This document shows, piece after piece, positions 26,906 through 35,133 of a stretch of DNA of 64,000 bases. The DNA comes from Sphingobacteriales bacterium 44-15 (GTDB lineage: Bacteria; Bacteroidota; Bacteroidia; Chitinophagales; Chitinophagaceae), in assembly GCA_001899685.1 (NCBI GenBank), contig MKWG01000011.1, forward strand, positions 1 to 64,000. The letters are read 5' to 3'. A model generated the notes under the pieces. It saw only the letters and a program-made list of their open reading frames with translations, ran no database searches and was not told the DNA's origin. Position 1 is the stretch's first letter. Each line of letters begins with the position of its first letter. Made by a program: the position numbers and the translations under genes.

Positions 26906-26928
26906 AAATTTGCCAGCAAATTTGCCAG
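26906..26928. repeat. Tandem 11-mer AAATTTGCCAG at the island's left edge
   Basis: The word occurs twice back to back (26906-26916 and 26918-26928). It falls in the 181-bp non-coding stretch between the tRNA terminator and the first island gene, so it may be a recombinase arm-type site. No other support. Confidence 0.35.
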
Positions 26929-27030
26929 TAAACATGAAGGCAGGAAGTAAAGAACTATTAACGCTATAAAATTACATTTTTATCCGGTAGTAAAAATGTT
27001 TTTATGGGAGCGCATTCCACTGGGACTAAA

Positions 27031-27717
27031 TTATTGTAGACTGATGTAAACTTTAATATAGTAATAGCAAACAAATAACAGGGCAATACCACTGGCTATT
27101 TGTATGCTTCTTCTTAACCATGTAAGTTGAGCGAATTTTGTAACTGCGCCCGCAAAAATACTTACAACAAGAAAGGGCAACCCTCTCCCTATTCCAAAAA
27201 AGAGGGCAAGCAAAAAACCGTAGAATGGGTTAGCCTTCGCGGCAGCTATTGAAAGTAATAATAACAAAGGTGCGGCAGATGTGCCCAGGCTAAAGATCAT
27301 GCCATAAGTAAAAGAACCACCAATACCTGGCCTGCGCAGCGTAGTTAATTTGGTTATCTGCAACTTGGGGCCGCAAAAGGCAGTCACAGCCGCTATGGCA
27401 GATACTAAAGCCATTGACAAAGCCCAATATTGACCGAATGTTTCTGTAAGGAAAATGCCCAGGCGTCCGGCCAGTGTGCCTAAAACACTAAGACATAGCA
27501 CAATGCCACTGAAGAAGGCCAGCGCAACTATAAGTCCCCTGTTTGATTTCGCTTCTGTGTTACTGCTTACCAACCCGGCTATTCCAAGTCCTACAGGCAA
27601 TGTACACGGACAAACACCAGTGGTTATCATTCCGGCAACGGATGCAACCATCAGGCTCCAGAACGAACCCTGTGTTAATGATTGACCGAATTGCGCTATA
27701 AAATGTTCTAAATTCAT
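27031..27717 (-). CDS. CcdA/DsbD-like membrane protein in metal-resistance operon
   Basis: Six or so membrane helices over 228 residues with the motif TTGVCPCTLPVGLGIAGL near residue 35 and GTSAAPLLLLLSIAAAK in the second half. The two halves repeat the CcdA fold, which moves electrons (or, in related DsbD-like permeases, acts with metals) across the membrane. Here the first motif is CPC and the second lacks Cys, so disulfide relay is doubtful. It overlaps the upstream HMA lipoprotein by 4 bp and ends the operon, implying a metal-related role. Confidence 0.7.
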   Translation of the reverse strand: MNLEHFIAQFGQSLTQGSFWSLMVASVAGMITTGVCPCTLPVGLGIAGLVSSNTEAKSNRGLIVALAFFSGIVLCLSVLGTLAGRLGIFLTETFGQYWALSMALVSAIAAVTAFCGPKLQITKLTTLRRPGIGGSFTYGMIFSLGTSAAPLLLLLSIAAAKANPFYGFLLALFFGIGRGLPFLVVSIFAGAVTKFAQLTWLRRSIQIASGIALLFVCYYYIKVYISLQ

Positions 27718-28076
27718 TGCTTAACTTCTTGTGGCTTACCGGCTGTATATCCTTTATCGTATATAGCCTTTTGTACTTGTTCAACCTTTACTTTTTGAGG
27801 GTCAAAAAGAAATATTGCATACTTCTTTTCAAGACTTACTTCCACATCCGAAACTCCATTAATTGACTTAAGGGTTCTTTTCACATTTGACTGACAGGCG
27901 CTACAAGTCATTCCATCAACAGGAATCTTTACCTTTTTCATCACTACCTGCTTCGCCTGTTCTTTTTGAGATTTTTGTTCAGGTTGCTTTGTTTGATGTG
28001 CGCAGGAAGAGATGCTGAATGCCATAATTAGCACTAATAATGTTGCCCCGGTTTTAACTGCAAGATGCTTTGCCAT
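27714..28076 (-). CDS. HMA-domain lipoprotein (MerP-like periplasmic metal-binding protein)
   Basis: A lipobox (SISSC, Cys25) anchors a Gln/Lys linker and a heavy-metal-associated domain with GMTCSACQ (Cys58 and Cys61), DVEVSLEKKYAIFLFDP and an Asp/Lys-rich C-terminus. The domain would bind a soft metal ion in the periplasm and hand it to a membrane partner. Its partners by context are the adjacent CcdA-like protein (4-bp overlap) and the P-type ATPase two genes upstream. Confidence 0.85.
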   Translation of the reverse strand: MAKHLAVKTGATLLVLIMAFSISSCAHQTKQPEQKSQKEQAKQVVMKKVKIPVDGMTCSACQSNVKRTLKSINGVSDVEVSLEKKYAIFLFDPQKVKVEQVQKAIYDKGYTAGKPQEVKQ

Positions 28077-28095
28077 AACTTTTAAGTATTAGTGT

Positions 28096-29319
28096 TTAAT
28101 GAGATACTGATACGGCTTCTTTACTTAAAGAACTTGTGCGTATTTCAGTATTAAAAAGAGTAATTGCCAGTAATGAAAGCCCTGTCTGGAATACTGAAAA
28201 TATAATGAAGGCTTGCATAAGGCTTAGTTTAAGTGCCAAACCAAATAAATAACTACCTAATCCGAACCCTATAAAAAGCATAAATACGTTTAAGCTCATT
28301 GCTTGCCCGCTTCTTTCTTTACCTACTTGTGTTATTATCCCGGCAAGCAAGGGTTGTGTTAAATCATATCCCAGTGATAAAATTGTAACGGCAAATGCAG
28401 CCAACCCCAATGGAATATTAAATATGAGTATGAAAGCAGAAAGGGCGCTTAATCCTAATCCTAAAGGCAATAATTTCTTTCTTCCAAATTTATCTGCCAG
28501 TTTTCCAATAAAGGGCCCTAACAAAAATCCCGGTATGCCATAACCTAAAATTGCCAGCCCGATTTGAATACCATTCAATCCAAATGTTTTCTCAAAGTAT
28601 AGTCCCAACCAGGTAAAAACACCCGCATGAAAAACAGCATTAAGCAGCACAAAAACATAAGCTGTTTTGCCCCTGCCTGATGACAATAATTGCTTATAGC
28701 CGTTAAATACTATGCTCCATGTAAGAACGGGCTTTGTAACTGTTGACGTTTTTACTCTCAGATAAACCAGGTATAAAATTATCCATATAAAAAAACCTGT
28801 TACTGCTACTCCAATAAACAGCATTTTCCAGCCAATAAATGGCTCAAGCATTACACCCACAGAAGAACCGAAGGCGCCACCTCCGGCCATTGCGCCAAAT
28901 AGCCACCCAAGCGGGCGCCCTCTTTCTTCAAAAGCATACGTTTGACCAATCCAGGCCAGTGCAATAGGTACTACTCCGCTTGCCCCGATGCCGGTAATAA
29001 ATCGCCAAAAGATTAGTTGATTGACAGACGTTGAAAATGCTGTTAATGCTGTCAGGATTGAAAAAGCAAATAGTGATGTTAGTATGATTCTTTTAGGTCC
29101 TATTATATCTGACAGCAATCCATAAAAAAGTGTGGCTATACCGTAGGGTATAAGATAGGCCGGCACTATTAAACCCACTGTTTGTTCAGGCACTTTGAAA
29201 TAAGCAGAAAAGCCCGGTATCAAAGGAGCTACCATATACAACTGAAAGAAAATTGTGAATGTTGCCGCCGATAAAATGCGCAATATATATTCCCGCTTTG
29301 CTGTTTGAAAATTTTCCAT
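28096..29319 (-). CDS. MFS transporter
   Basis: Twelve predicted membrane helices over 407 residues. The loop 2-3 motif A (YGLLSDIIGPKRIILTS) and its repeat in the second half (GKLADKFGRKKLLPLG) mark the major facilitator superfamily, DHA1-like branch. MFS members are not usual in mercury or copper operons, so substrate is open. It lies 12 bp after the P-type ATPase stop and 19 bp before the HMA lipoprotein, so it belongs to the same transcript. Confidence 0.88.
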   Translation of the reverse strand: MENFQTAKREYILRILSAATFTIFFQLYMVAPLIPGFSAYFKVPEQTVGLIVPAYLIPYGIATLFYGLLSDIIGPKRIILTSLFAFSILTALTAFSTSVNQLIFWRFITGIGASGVVPIALAWIGQTYAFEERGRPLGWLFGAMAGGGAFGSSVGVMLEPFIGWKMLFIGVAVTGFFIWIILYLVYLRVKTSTVTKPVLTWSIVFNGYKQLLSSGRGKTAYVFVLLNAVFHAGVFTWLGLYFEKTFGLNGIQIGLAILGYGIPGFLLGPFIGKLADKFGRKKLLPLGLGLSALSAFILIFNIPLGLAAFAVTILSLGYDLTQPLLAGIITQVGKERSGQAMSLNVFMLFIGFGLGSYLFGLALKLSLMQAFIIFSVFQTGLSLLAITLFNTEIRTSSLSKEAVSVSH

Positions 29320-29331
29320 TGTTATCCGTTC

Positions 29332-31728
29332 TTATAATTCAATAGCATTAAATCCTTCTTTCTCCAAAACGTTTTTCAAATCGTCTCGCTTTATCTGTCC
29401 AGGATAATAATTTACCTGCACTTGTTTCTGCATTATTTTTGGCTTAACCTCTTTGACTCCGGGCAAAGCTATAAGCGCAGTAGTGATTTTTTGGGCGCAG
29501 CCTTCACAAACCATGTTAGAAACTTTAAATCTTGTTTCGGTTAGTGTAGCGAATGTTTCCTGGTTAATGGATTCAAGCCGCAGGGTTCTGATTCGAAGCG
29601 TGTTCACCAGTATAACGAAAATGCTAACGATCATTACCGTAACGGCAAGTATGGGCGTTATGAAGCCAAAGGCAGCAAGCAACATTCCTACAATATTGAA
29701 TAATACAGCAACAAGTACGTTGCCGGTCATCGTTTTATAGCTGGCCTTCCCTAAAATAACAGCATTCAGCACATCAACTAATCTATCACCAATTAAAATA
29801 ACTCCCGCAGCTTCAATAGCAACATCCGTTCCCGCACCAATGGCAATACCTACATCAGATTGCGCTAAAGCGGGTGCATCATTTATTCCATCTCCCACCA
29901 TTGCAACTTTGTAGCCTTTCTTTTGCAATCTCTCTATAACGGCTACCTTTTCACCGGGTAACAATTCAGCATGCACTTCATCAATACCAAGTGTTTTTGC
30001 TATCGGTTCCGCTACCTGTTTGGCATCACCTGTCAGCATAACAGTTCTTATACCTCTTGCTGTGATTTTTGCAATTACCTGGCTACCCGTTGGGCGGGGA
30101 GTATCCTGTAATGCAATAATTCCAATTACATTGGTGTCCTTGCAAATCAATACTGCTGTTTTGCCTTCATCCCCAAAAGCATCTATTTTCCTCTTTATAT
30201 TTTCAGTAATAACAATGCCGTTTTGTTCAATAAAAGAAGGCTTGCCAGCTAATAGTAAACTACCGCTTAAATTTCCGGCCACACCTTTTCCTGGTATGGC
30301 TTTGAAGTTTTCAATCTGCAATCCGGGAACAGCTTCTTTTTGCGCATAAAAAGCAATTGCCTGTCCAATTGGATGCTCTGATTTACTTTCCATTGCTGAA
30401 GCAATGGATAATAATTCCTTGTCATTTCCATTCACTGCATAAACGTCTGTAACAGTAGGTTTGCCATAAGTCAGCGTTCCGGTTTTATCAAAAACAATAG
30501 TATCAACTCTTGATAAGCCGTAAAGCACTTCGCTTGCTTTTACCAACAGGCCAATGGAAATACCTTTTCCACCTGCAATGGCGGCCAGCATAGGGGTAGT
30601 AATTCCTAATGCACAGGGATAGCCCATTATGATGGTAGTGAGTAAAACAAGCGTAGCCTGTACATAATTGCCGGTGGCAAATGCCCATGCTATAAAAGCA
30701 ATGGCCGCCAAAATAAAAACGACAGGCCCGTAATAGTTCATTAGCTTATCTGCCAACAATTCAACAGGAGGTTTCTTTTCAGCAATCCGGCTCATTAAAC
30801 GTACTACCTGGCTTAAAAAACTATCCTGTCCAATTTTGGAAACCTGTATTTGGAGTGCCCCATCCAGATTTAAAGTACCCCCGATCACATCAGCACCTAC
30901 TTCCTTTATAGCAGGTGTACTTTCACCTGTAAAACTGGCTTCATCGACACTGGCATTCCCGGATAAAACAATCCCATCTAAAGGAATACGTTCACCGGGG
31001 CGTACTTCAACCACTTCACCAACCGATACATCTTTGGTTAATACCTCAATTAGTTGTTCCCCCCTTAAAACCCTTGCTTTTGCAGGCTGCAGGTTCATTA
31101 ACTTACGTACAGCTTCAGATGCCTTTTTACGGGTATCTAACTTGAAATACCCAAAGAATAAATGCAGCGACATCAGCCAGGCTGCCACAGGCAAAAAGTT
31201 TTGCCAGGCAGGATTATAAAGAGATAGCGCCCCGATTATAAACGAACCCCATGCCCCGGCAGATAATAATACATTGGCGTTAATTACCCTTTGTCTTACG
31301 GCCATGATTGTTTTCCTTAGTATCGGGTATCCCACCCACAACAAAACAAAGGCGGCCACCACCAGACTAAACCAGGCCCGGTATTGTTGCGGAAGACCGA
31401 ATAAGTTTAAAGGATCCACCAATAAATCTATAATAGCCGTCACCATTCCAATAGTGCCACGCCGTTTTATCAGGTTGAATATATCCTCATCCGTTTTATA
31501 TTGTTGTATTTCTGTTGAAGAAACGCTATAGCCTAATTTTTCCACTGCATTGGCAAGTTCTTCCCTGTTCATTTTAGCAGTATCAGCTTCCACTAATACA
31601 ATGCCGTGTACAAGGTTCACCATTACGCTATTTATTGCCGGATACCTTTTTAAGGCCTTTTCAACGCTCATGGTGCAGAAAGAACACATAAGGCCGGAAA
31701 CCTTCATTTGAATATTTTCTATTGCCAT
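29332..31728 (-). CDS. P1B-type heavy-metal ATPase with HMA domains at both ends and a YPC motif
   Basis: An N-terminal HMA (GLMCSFCTMSVEKAL, Cys15 and Cys18) precedes about eight membrane helices, the actuator loop FTGESTPAI, the phosphorylation site DKTGTLT, the HP motif (KSEHPIGQAI) and the hinge GDGINDAPALA. A second HMA (NMVCEGCAQKI) closes the protein near residue 735. The helix-6 metal site reads MGYPCALGITTP, so the usual first Cys of CPC is Tyr. It probably exports a soft metal, with altered selectivity. A C-terminal HMA is rare in this family. Confidence 0.9.
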   Translation of the reverse strand: MAIENIQMKVSGLMCSFCTMSVEKALKRYPAINSVMVNLVHGIVLVEADTAKMNREELANAVEKLGYSVSSTEIQQYKTDEDIFNLIKRRGTIGMVTAIIDLLVDPLNLFGLPQQYRAWFSLVVAAFVLLWVGYPILRKTIMAVRQRVINANVLLSAGAWGSFIIGALSLYNPAWQNFLPVAAWLMSLHLFFGYFKLDTRKKASEAVRKLMNLQPAKARVLRGEQLIEVLTKDVSVGEVVEVRPGERIPLDGIVLSGNASVDEASFTGESTPAIKEVGADVIGGTLNLDGALQIQVSKIGQDSFLSQVVRLMSRIAEKKPPVELLADKLMNYYGPVVFILAAIAFIAWAFATGNYVQATLVLLTTIIMGYPCALGITTPMLAAIAGGKGISIGLLVKASEVLYGLSRVDTIVFDKTGTLTYGKPTVTDVYAVNGNDKELLSIASAMESKSEHPIGQAIAFYAQKEAVPGLQIENFKAIPGKGVAGNLSGSLLLAGKPSFIEQNGIVITENIKRKIDAFGDEGKTAVLICKDTNVIGIIALQDTPRPTGSQVIAKITARGIRTVMLTGDAKQVAEPIAKTLGIDEVHAELLPGEKVAVIERLQKKGYKVAMVGDGINDAPALAQSDVGIAIGAGTDVAIEAAGVILIGDRLVDVLNAVILGKASYKTMTGNVLVAVLFNIVGMLLAAFGFITPILAVTVMIVSIFVILVNTLRIRTLRLESINQETFATLTETRFKVSNMVCEGCAQKITTALIALPGVKEVKPKIMQKQVQVNYYPGQIKRDDLKNVLEKEGFNAIEL

Positions 31729-31772
31729 AGTTGTATTTTTTGCCTATCAAACAATGCAGGCTTGCTGAAATA

Positions 31773-32051
31773 TTATGCAGCACTGCCAACACCTGCTTTT
31801 ATTAATTCAGCTTCAGATACACCTCTGTTTTGGCAACAGTTCAACAGAACGCCGTTTACAGCAACAGCGGGGAGAGATTTAATGCCATATTGCTGCGCTT
31901 TTTGGATACATTCCTTTGTGTCGCAAGGTTTGGAGAGATCGTACACAATAACTTCGCAGGAGGAACAAGCCATATCCTGCACCATTTCAACGGTAGGCTG
32001 GCAAACACTGCATCCTGCGGTAAATACTTCAATAATCCGTTTGTTTCCCAT
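31773..32051 (-). CDS. Thioredoxin-like protein with two CxxC pairs
   Basis: The 92 residues begin with a beta strand and AGCSVC (Cys14 and Cys17), add a second pair MACSSCEV (Cys29 and Cys32), further Cys in PCDTKEC, and a thioredoxin cis-Pro segment (GIKSLPAVAVNGVL). The C-terminal NCC is unusual. It looks like a cytosolic thiol carrier that binds or reduces metal-thiolates. It sits 44 bp before the ATPase on the same strand. I infer, but cannot show, mercury or arsenic trafficking. Confidence 0.8.
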   Translation of the reverse strand: MGNKRIIEVFTAGCSVCQPTVEMVQDMACSSCEVIVYDLSKPCDTKECIQKAQQYGIKSLPAVAVNGVLLNCCQNRGVSEAELIKAGVGSAA

Positions 32052-32105
32052 GATTTTTAATTTTTATAAACCAAAGGTCAAACGGGCAGGGGGGTGTCTT
32101 CCAAA

Positions 32106-32489
32106 TTATTTTTCAGATTTTCCGGGATTTTCTTTGGTGTACCGGGCCAAACGCTCCCCTATTTCATTGATTTCCTTTATTTTATGGGTTAATTCATTAT
32201 CCTGGAGTATGGGGAATTGTTCCTTTAAGATTTCAATTTTTTGTGCATCAGGGCAGTTTCCGGGGCAGGCATTCATTACGCTTACCAGCTTTAGGGCAAG
32301 GCTTTTACGGAAAACTTCATCCAGTAGCAGGAAATGGGCTTTTTGCAGGCCCTGGTCAGCAGCTTTAAACTGGTTAAGGATTTGGTCAGGATCTTTGCCC
32401 TCATCCAGCATTTTAATAATACCTTCTATTTGTCCCTTTATGGTAGAAAGACGTTTGGTCAGATCCCCGGTAAGTTCTTTTGGCAGCAT
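32106..32489 (-). CDS. CsoR/RcnR-family regulator lacking canonical metal ligands
   Basis: The 127 residues align without gaps to the DUF156 core (RLSTIKGQIEGIIKMLDEGK, then QILNQFKAADQGLQKA). The three Cu ligands of mycobacterial CsoR (Cys36, His61, Cys65) fall on Pro, Val and Ser. A CPGNCP pair occurs after the core near residue 74. So it should sense something other than Cu(I) by the classic site. It heads the trx/ATPase/MFS/HMA/CcdA operon and has a G-rich palindrome upstream. Confidence 0.82.
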   Translation of the reverse strand: MLPKELTGDLTKRLSTIKGQIEGIIKMLDEGKDPDQILNQFKAADQGLQKAHFLLLDEVFRKSLALKLVSVMNACPGNCPDAQKIEILKEQFPILQDNELTHKIKEINEIGERLARYTKENPGKSEK

Positions 32490-32527
32490 GCTTTAAATGT
32501 TAAATCAAAACAGTAAAGATCATAACA

Positions 32528-32554
32528 TATAGGGGTGTGCGGGAAGTCCCTGTA
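32528..32554. promoter_or_regulatory. Candidate CsoR-type operator
   Basis: TATAGGG (32528-32534) and CCCTGTA (32548-32554) form an inverted repeat with one mismatch around a 13-bp spacer. It lies 39 bp upstream of the csoR-like start. CsoR/RcnR operators are typically A/T-flanked G tracts of this kind. Confidence 0.4.
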
Positions 32555-32566
32555 AAAGTTTATTAA

Positions 32567-32785
32567 TCAGTTACAGCACGAACTCCCTTGTTGAACCGGC
32601 GGGCACTTTACAGTTCCATAGCTACAATATACACAACAATCACCACTTTTAGGTTTTAATCGCTGGTGGCAGTTTTCGCATTCATAGAAGTATTGACACG
32701 CATCTGTAGGCATTGTTTCAGCTTTTTTATGACCACAGGAAGGACAGGTAATAATTGATTGAAGAATAATATGCTGGTTAGTCAT
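32567..32785 (-). CDS. GDCCVxC-domain small protein
   Basis: The 72 residues contain a zinc-ribbon-like half (ITCPSCGHKK, then YECENCHQ) and the diagnostic tail GDCCVYCSYGTVKCPP, ending SSCCN. I recognise the GDCCVxC family found next to mercury genes; some members have selenocysteine, but here only Cys codons are used. With 12 Cys it should bind a thiophilic metal. It follows MerTP by 7 bp. Confidence 0.85.
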   Translation of the reverse strand: MTNQHIILQSIITCPSCGHKKAETMPTDACQYFYECENCHQRLKPKSGDCCVYCSYGTVKCPPVQQGSSCCN

Positions 32786-32792
32786 GAGATAT

Positions 32793-33392
32793 TCATTTGT
32801 TCATTACTTTATAACCTGTTTCCTCTTCGATTACATTTGCCAGTTGTTGTAAAGATATTTGCGTACTGTCAAACTTCACGGTAGATATACCTTTGGCATA
32901 AGAGGTATTAACTTGCTGTACAGCTTTCTTTTGCAGGAGGGCATTGTTTATATGCCCTTCGCAGGCTTCACAACTCATACCCTGAATATGAAGTACAGCC
33001 TGTTGTACACTGGCTGAATTATTAATTGCTATCTGTTGTTGTGGCGCTTTGGGTTGAAAATACTTTGCATAGTAGGGGAAAGTAGATAATAAACCGGAAA
33101 CAACGGTGATAATCCAAAGAAAGGTTTTTGATTGTAACACACTTTTCTTTTCTTCACAGCCGCACGCATCTTTTTGCCGGGGTTTATACACCTGGTAGAA
33201 AGCAAACACCAAAACCAGTACCGTTGCGCCTAATAAATAAGGTCGGAGCGGTGCCGCCCGACTAAATGCAGATACCGCGCCGCCTGCACCACCTATTATT
33301 GCCAACAGTGGTACTATGCAGCAAAGAGATGATGTTACCGCAAGTAAAAGCCCTGAACCCAGCAATACTTTATTATTTTTTCCGCTACTCAT
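32793..33392 (-). CDS. Mercuric transport fusion protein MerTP
   Basis: The N-terminal half is MerT-like: three membrane helices with vicinal CC in the first (SSLCCIVPLL, Cys24 and Cys25) and a cytosolic CGC loop (DACGCEEKK, near residue 77). The C-terminal half is a MerP-like HMA domain with GMSCEAC (Cys141 and Cys144). MerT moves Hg(II) from periplasmic MerP to cytosolic thiols. The upstream arsR-like gene overlaps by 4 bp (ATGA). No mercuric reductase exists in the window. Confidence 0.93.
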   Translation of the reverse strand: MSSGKNNKVLLGSGLLLAVTSSLCCIVPLLAIIGGAGGAVSAFSRAAPLRPYLLGATVLVLVFAFYQVYKPRQKDACGCEEKKSVLQSKTFLWIITVVSGLLSTFPYYAKYFQPKAPQQQIAINNSASVQQAVLHIQGMSCEACEGHINNALLQKKAVQQVNTSYAKGISTVKFDSTQISLQQLANVIEEETGYKVMNK

Positions 33393-33769
33393 GCCGTTTC
33401 CGTTTTTAAATTCATTTGATCGATGATTTTAAAGAACGGGCGCAATAATTTCAGATGCTCCACTTTCAGGGAATAGAAAATAGTTTGACCCGTTTTACGC
33501 GATTCAATAATATTCCCGTCTTTCATCTTGCGTAAATGTTGAGAAATAGCTGGAATGGTCATACCCAAAATATCGCTAAGATCACAGGGGCATAGTTCCT
33601 TTTCTTCTTCCAGCAGGTAAAGAATTTTCAGTCGTACATCATTGCCAGCCAATGATAAAATGCCGGACAATTCCACAAATGCACTTTCATTTGCAGTTAC
33701 CTTTTCACGGCAGTCACTGATCTGTATGGGGTTCGCCTTTTCACGAATGCAAATGCTTTTCCCTTCCAT
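33389..33769 (-). CDS. ArsR/SmtB-family metal-sensing repressor
   Basis: A winged helix with DNA-recognition segment ILGMTIPAISQHLRKMKDGNI and a wing (RKTGQTIFYSL) follows an alpha-3 metal site ELCPCDLSDI (Cys60 and Cys62). Extra Cys at positions 7 and 20 could complete a thiol site. ArsR family repressors leave DNA on binding As, Cd, Pb, Zn or, in Bacteroidota mer operons, probably Hg. It overlaps merTP and has a palindromic operator over its promoter. Confidence 0.92.
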   Translation of the reverse strand: MEGKSICIREKANPIQISDCREKVTANESAFVELSGILSLAGNDVRLKILYLLEEEKELCPCDLSDILGMTIPAISQHLRKMKDGNIIESRKTGQTIFYSLKVEHLKLLRPFFKIIDQMNLKTETA

Positions 33770-33784
33770 AATTAATCTTTACTG

Positions 33785-33827
33785 CAAAAATAGGGAATAG
33801 TTTATTATTTAAGCAAATACTTAAATA
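33785..33827 (-). promoter_or_regulatory. Promoter and ArsR operator of the merTP operon
   Basis: On the minus strand a -7 box TATTTTTG (33785-33792) lies 21 bp from a -33 TTTG (33814-33817). The -33 element sits within an 8-bp perfect inverted repeat (TATTTAAG 33806-33813, CTTAAATA 33820-33827; spacer 6). This is the usual shape and A+T content of an ArsR/SmtB site, so repressor binding should block the promoter directly. Confidence 0.7.
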
Positions 33828-33903
33828 TAATTATAGTCAAGAAATGAGGAAGCTAACTGCCTGCAGCTTGTTTGCGAATAGCTATTAGATAAACAACGCC
33901 GGT

Positions 33904-35133
33904 TCAGAAATAGGTTGAAAATCCAAACTGAAAGCCTGCCAGTTTTGAAGGCGGATTGCCCAAAATATCCCGCTGCCAGTTATAACGGTAATTGAAGCGG
34001 ATAACAGTTTGTGCTGTTGGTCGCCAACTGATGGCCGGAACAATGGAAAACACATCATCGGCAATGCTGCTGCCAGTAGATTTGAAAGTGCCTTTATTCC
34101 AGTCTACGTATTCCAATCTTACTGCCGCATTCAATACAGCGTTTTCAAAACCAAACATTGGCCTTTTCAAAACAGGCTGTACAAAATCTATAAAGCCCCC
34201 TTGTTGTTTGCGGCCAAACTGTTCAGTATAGGTATCAGGTACATCAACATTCACCCAGGCCCATTCTCCATTGATATAGGTATTGGTTTTTGCGATAGTA
34301 GTATTAAAATCTATTGCATACACATTTACTCGTCTTTTCTTATCCAACGTCAACCCATCTTCCTGGTATTTGTTGTAAATACCTCCCATGTAGGATAAAC
34401 CTAATTCACCGATTTTTCTATTGCGTACTGCTATCTTTCCTGTAAATAAAGGGCTACCGTTAAAACTTTCTTCAAAACGATCTTTATTTTCCTTACTGGC
34501 AGGTAAAAAGGTTTTGTTTTCTGAATTGGCTATGATCTTATCATCAAAACCATTGGTTAAATACACTTCATATGCATATACCCAGTTATCAGTATATTTT
34601 TTTCCATATAATCCGAAGCCCACATTACTCCAGGTGGCTGGAAGCATTTGTGTTGCTGAAATTGGCCTGTCTACAAATTCCCATTTAGGCCCATCATGGT
34701 TTTGATTGAATGCGCCTATGGGATTCATTATTACACCACCGCGTACATTTAACAGCGGCGCCAGTTCAATATCAACGGAAGCAAATTCAATATTGATCTC
34801 CTTAGTACCGTCCTCAAATTCTATTTCAGATAAGAATTTTATCCGCTTATATATAGTGGATGCCACAAATAGGGTCAAACGCCTCATCTGGAACTGATGC
34901 CCCTCACTGATGCCATCCTCACTCAAATACTGATAATTGGCTTCTACATACCCTCCCAATGCTACCGGTAGCTTACCTACCTGTAAAAAGGGACGGTTAT
35001 ACACAGCATCCATATTCATGGTTGGTTTAGTTGTGTCTTTGGGAAACCGGCGTAATAAAGACGGATCAATCTGCGCTATTGCGGCAGAAGTGAGTATAAG
35101 TGCCAGGATAAAGAAGGGTATAATTTTTTTCAT
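33904..35133 (-). CDS. Outer-membrane porin, OprO/OprP-like
   Basis: The 409-residue protein has a signal peptide (residues 1-20) and a 16-strand-type barrel (GGYVEANYQYL, MRRLTLFVASTIYKRIKFLSEIEF, VRGGVIMNPIGAFNQNHDGPKW, WVYAYEVYLTNGFD) ending in aromatic FGFSTYF. It matches phosphate-selective porin-like families. By operon context it delivers a metal or anion to the Rieske/DHOR pair. Its first four codons overlap the end of the Rieske gene by 4 bp, so the three genes are coupled. Confidence 0.85.
   Translation of the reverse strand: MKKIIPFFILALILTSAAIAQIDPSLLRRFPKDTTKPTMNMDAVYNRPFLQVGKLPVALGGYVEANYQYLSEDGISEGHQFQMRRLTLFVASTIYKRIKFLSEIEFEDGTKEINIEFASVDIELAPLLNVRGGVIMNPIGAFNQNHDGPKWEFVDRPISATQMLPATWSNVGFGLYGKKYTDNWVYAYEVYLTNGFDDKIIANSENKTFLPASKENKDRFEESFNGSPLFTGKIAVRNRKIGELGLSYMGGIYNKYQEDGLTLDKKRRVNVYAIDFNTTIAKTNTYINGEWAWVNVDVPDTYTEQFGRKQQGGFIDFVQPVLKRPMFGFENAVLNAAVRLEYVDWNKGTFKSTGSSIADDVFSIVPAISWRPTAQTVIRFNYRYNWQRDILGNPPSKLAGFQFGFSTYF

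Noticed and set aside
26906-26928. Tandem AAATTTGCCAG as direct-repeat att site
   Set aside because: Both copies are on the same side of the element, so they are not the flanking pair that integration makes. Kept only as a possible arm-type site.
31708-32496. 262-residue plus-strand ORF across the thioredoxin and csoR-like genes
   Set aside because: It spans two recognisable minus-strand genes and the gap between them, and its product has no recognisable domain.
32567-32785. GDCCVxC protein as selenoprotein
   Set aside because: The relevant positions use Cys codons and there is no in-frame TGA before the stop; no selenocysteine element is seen.
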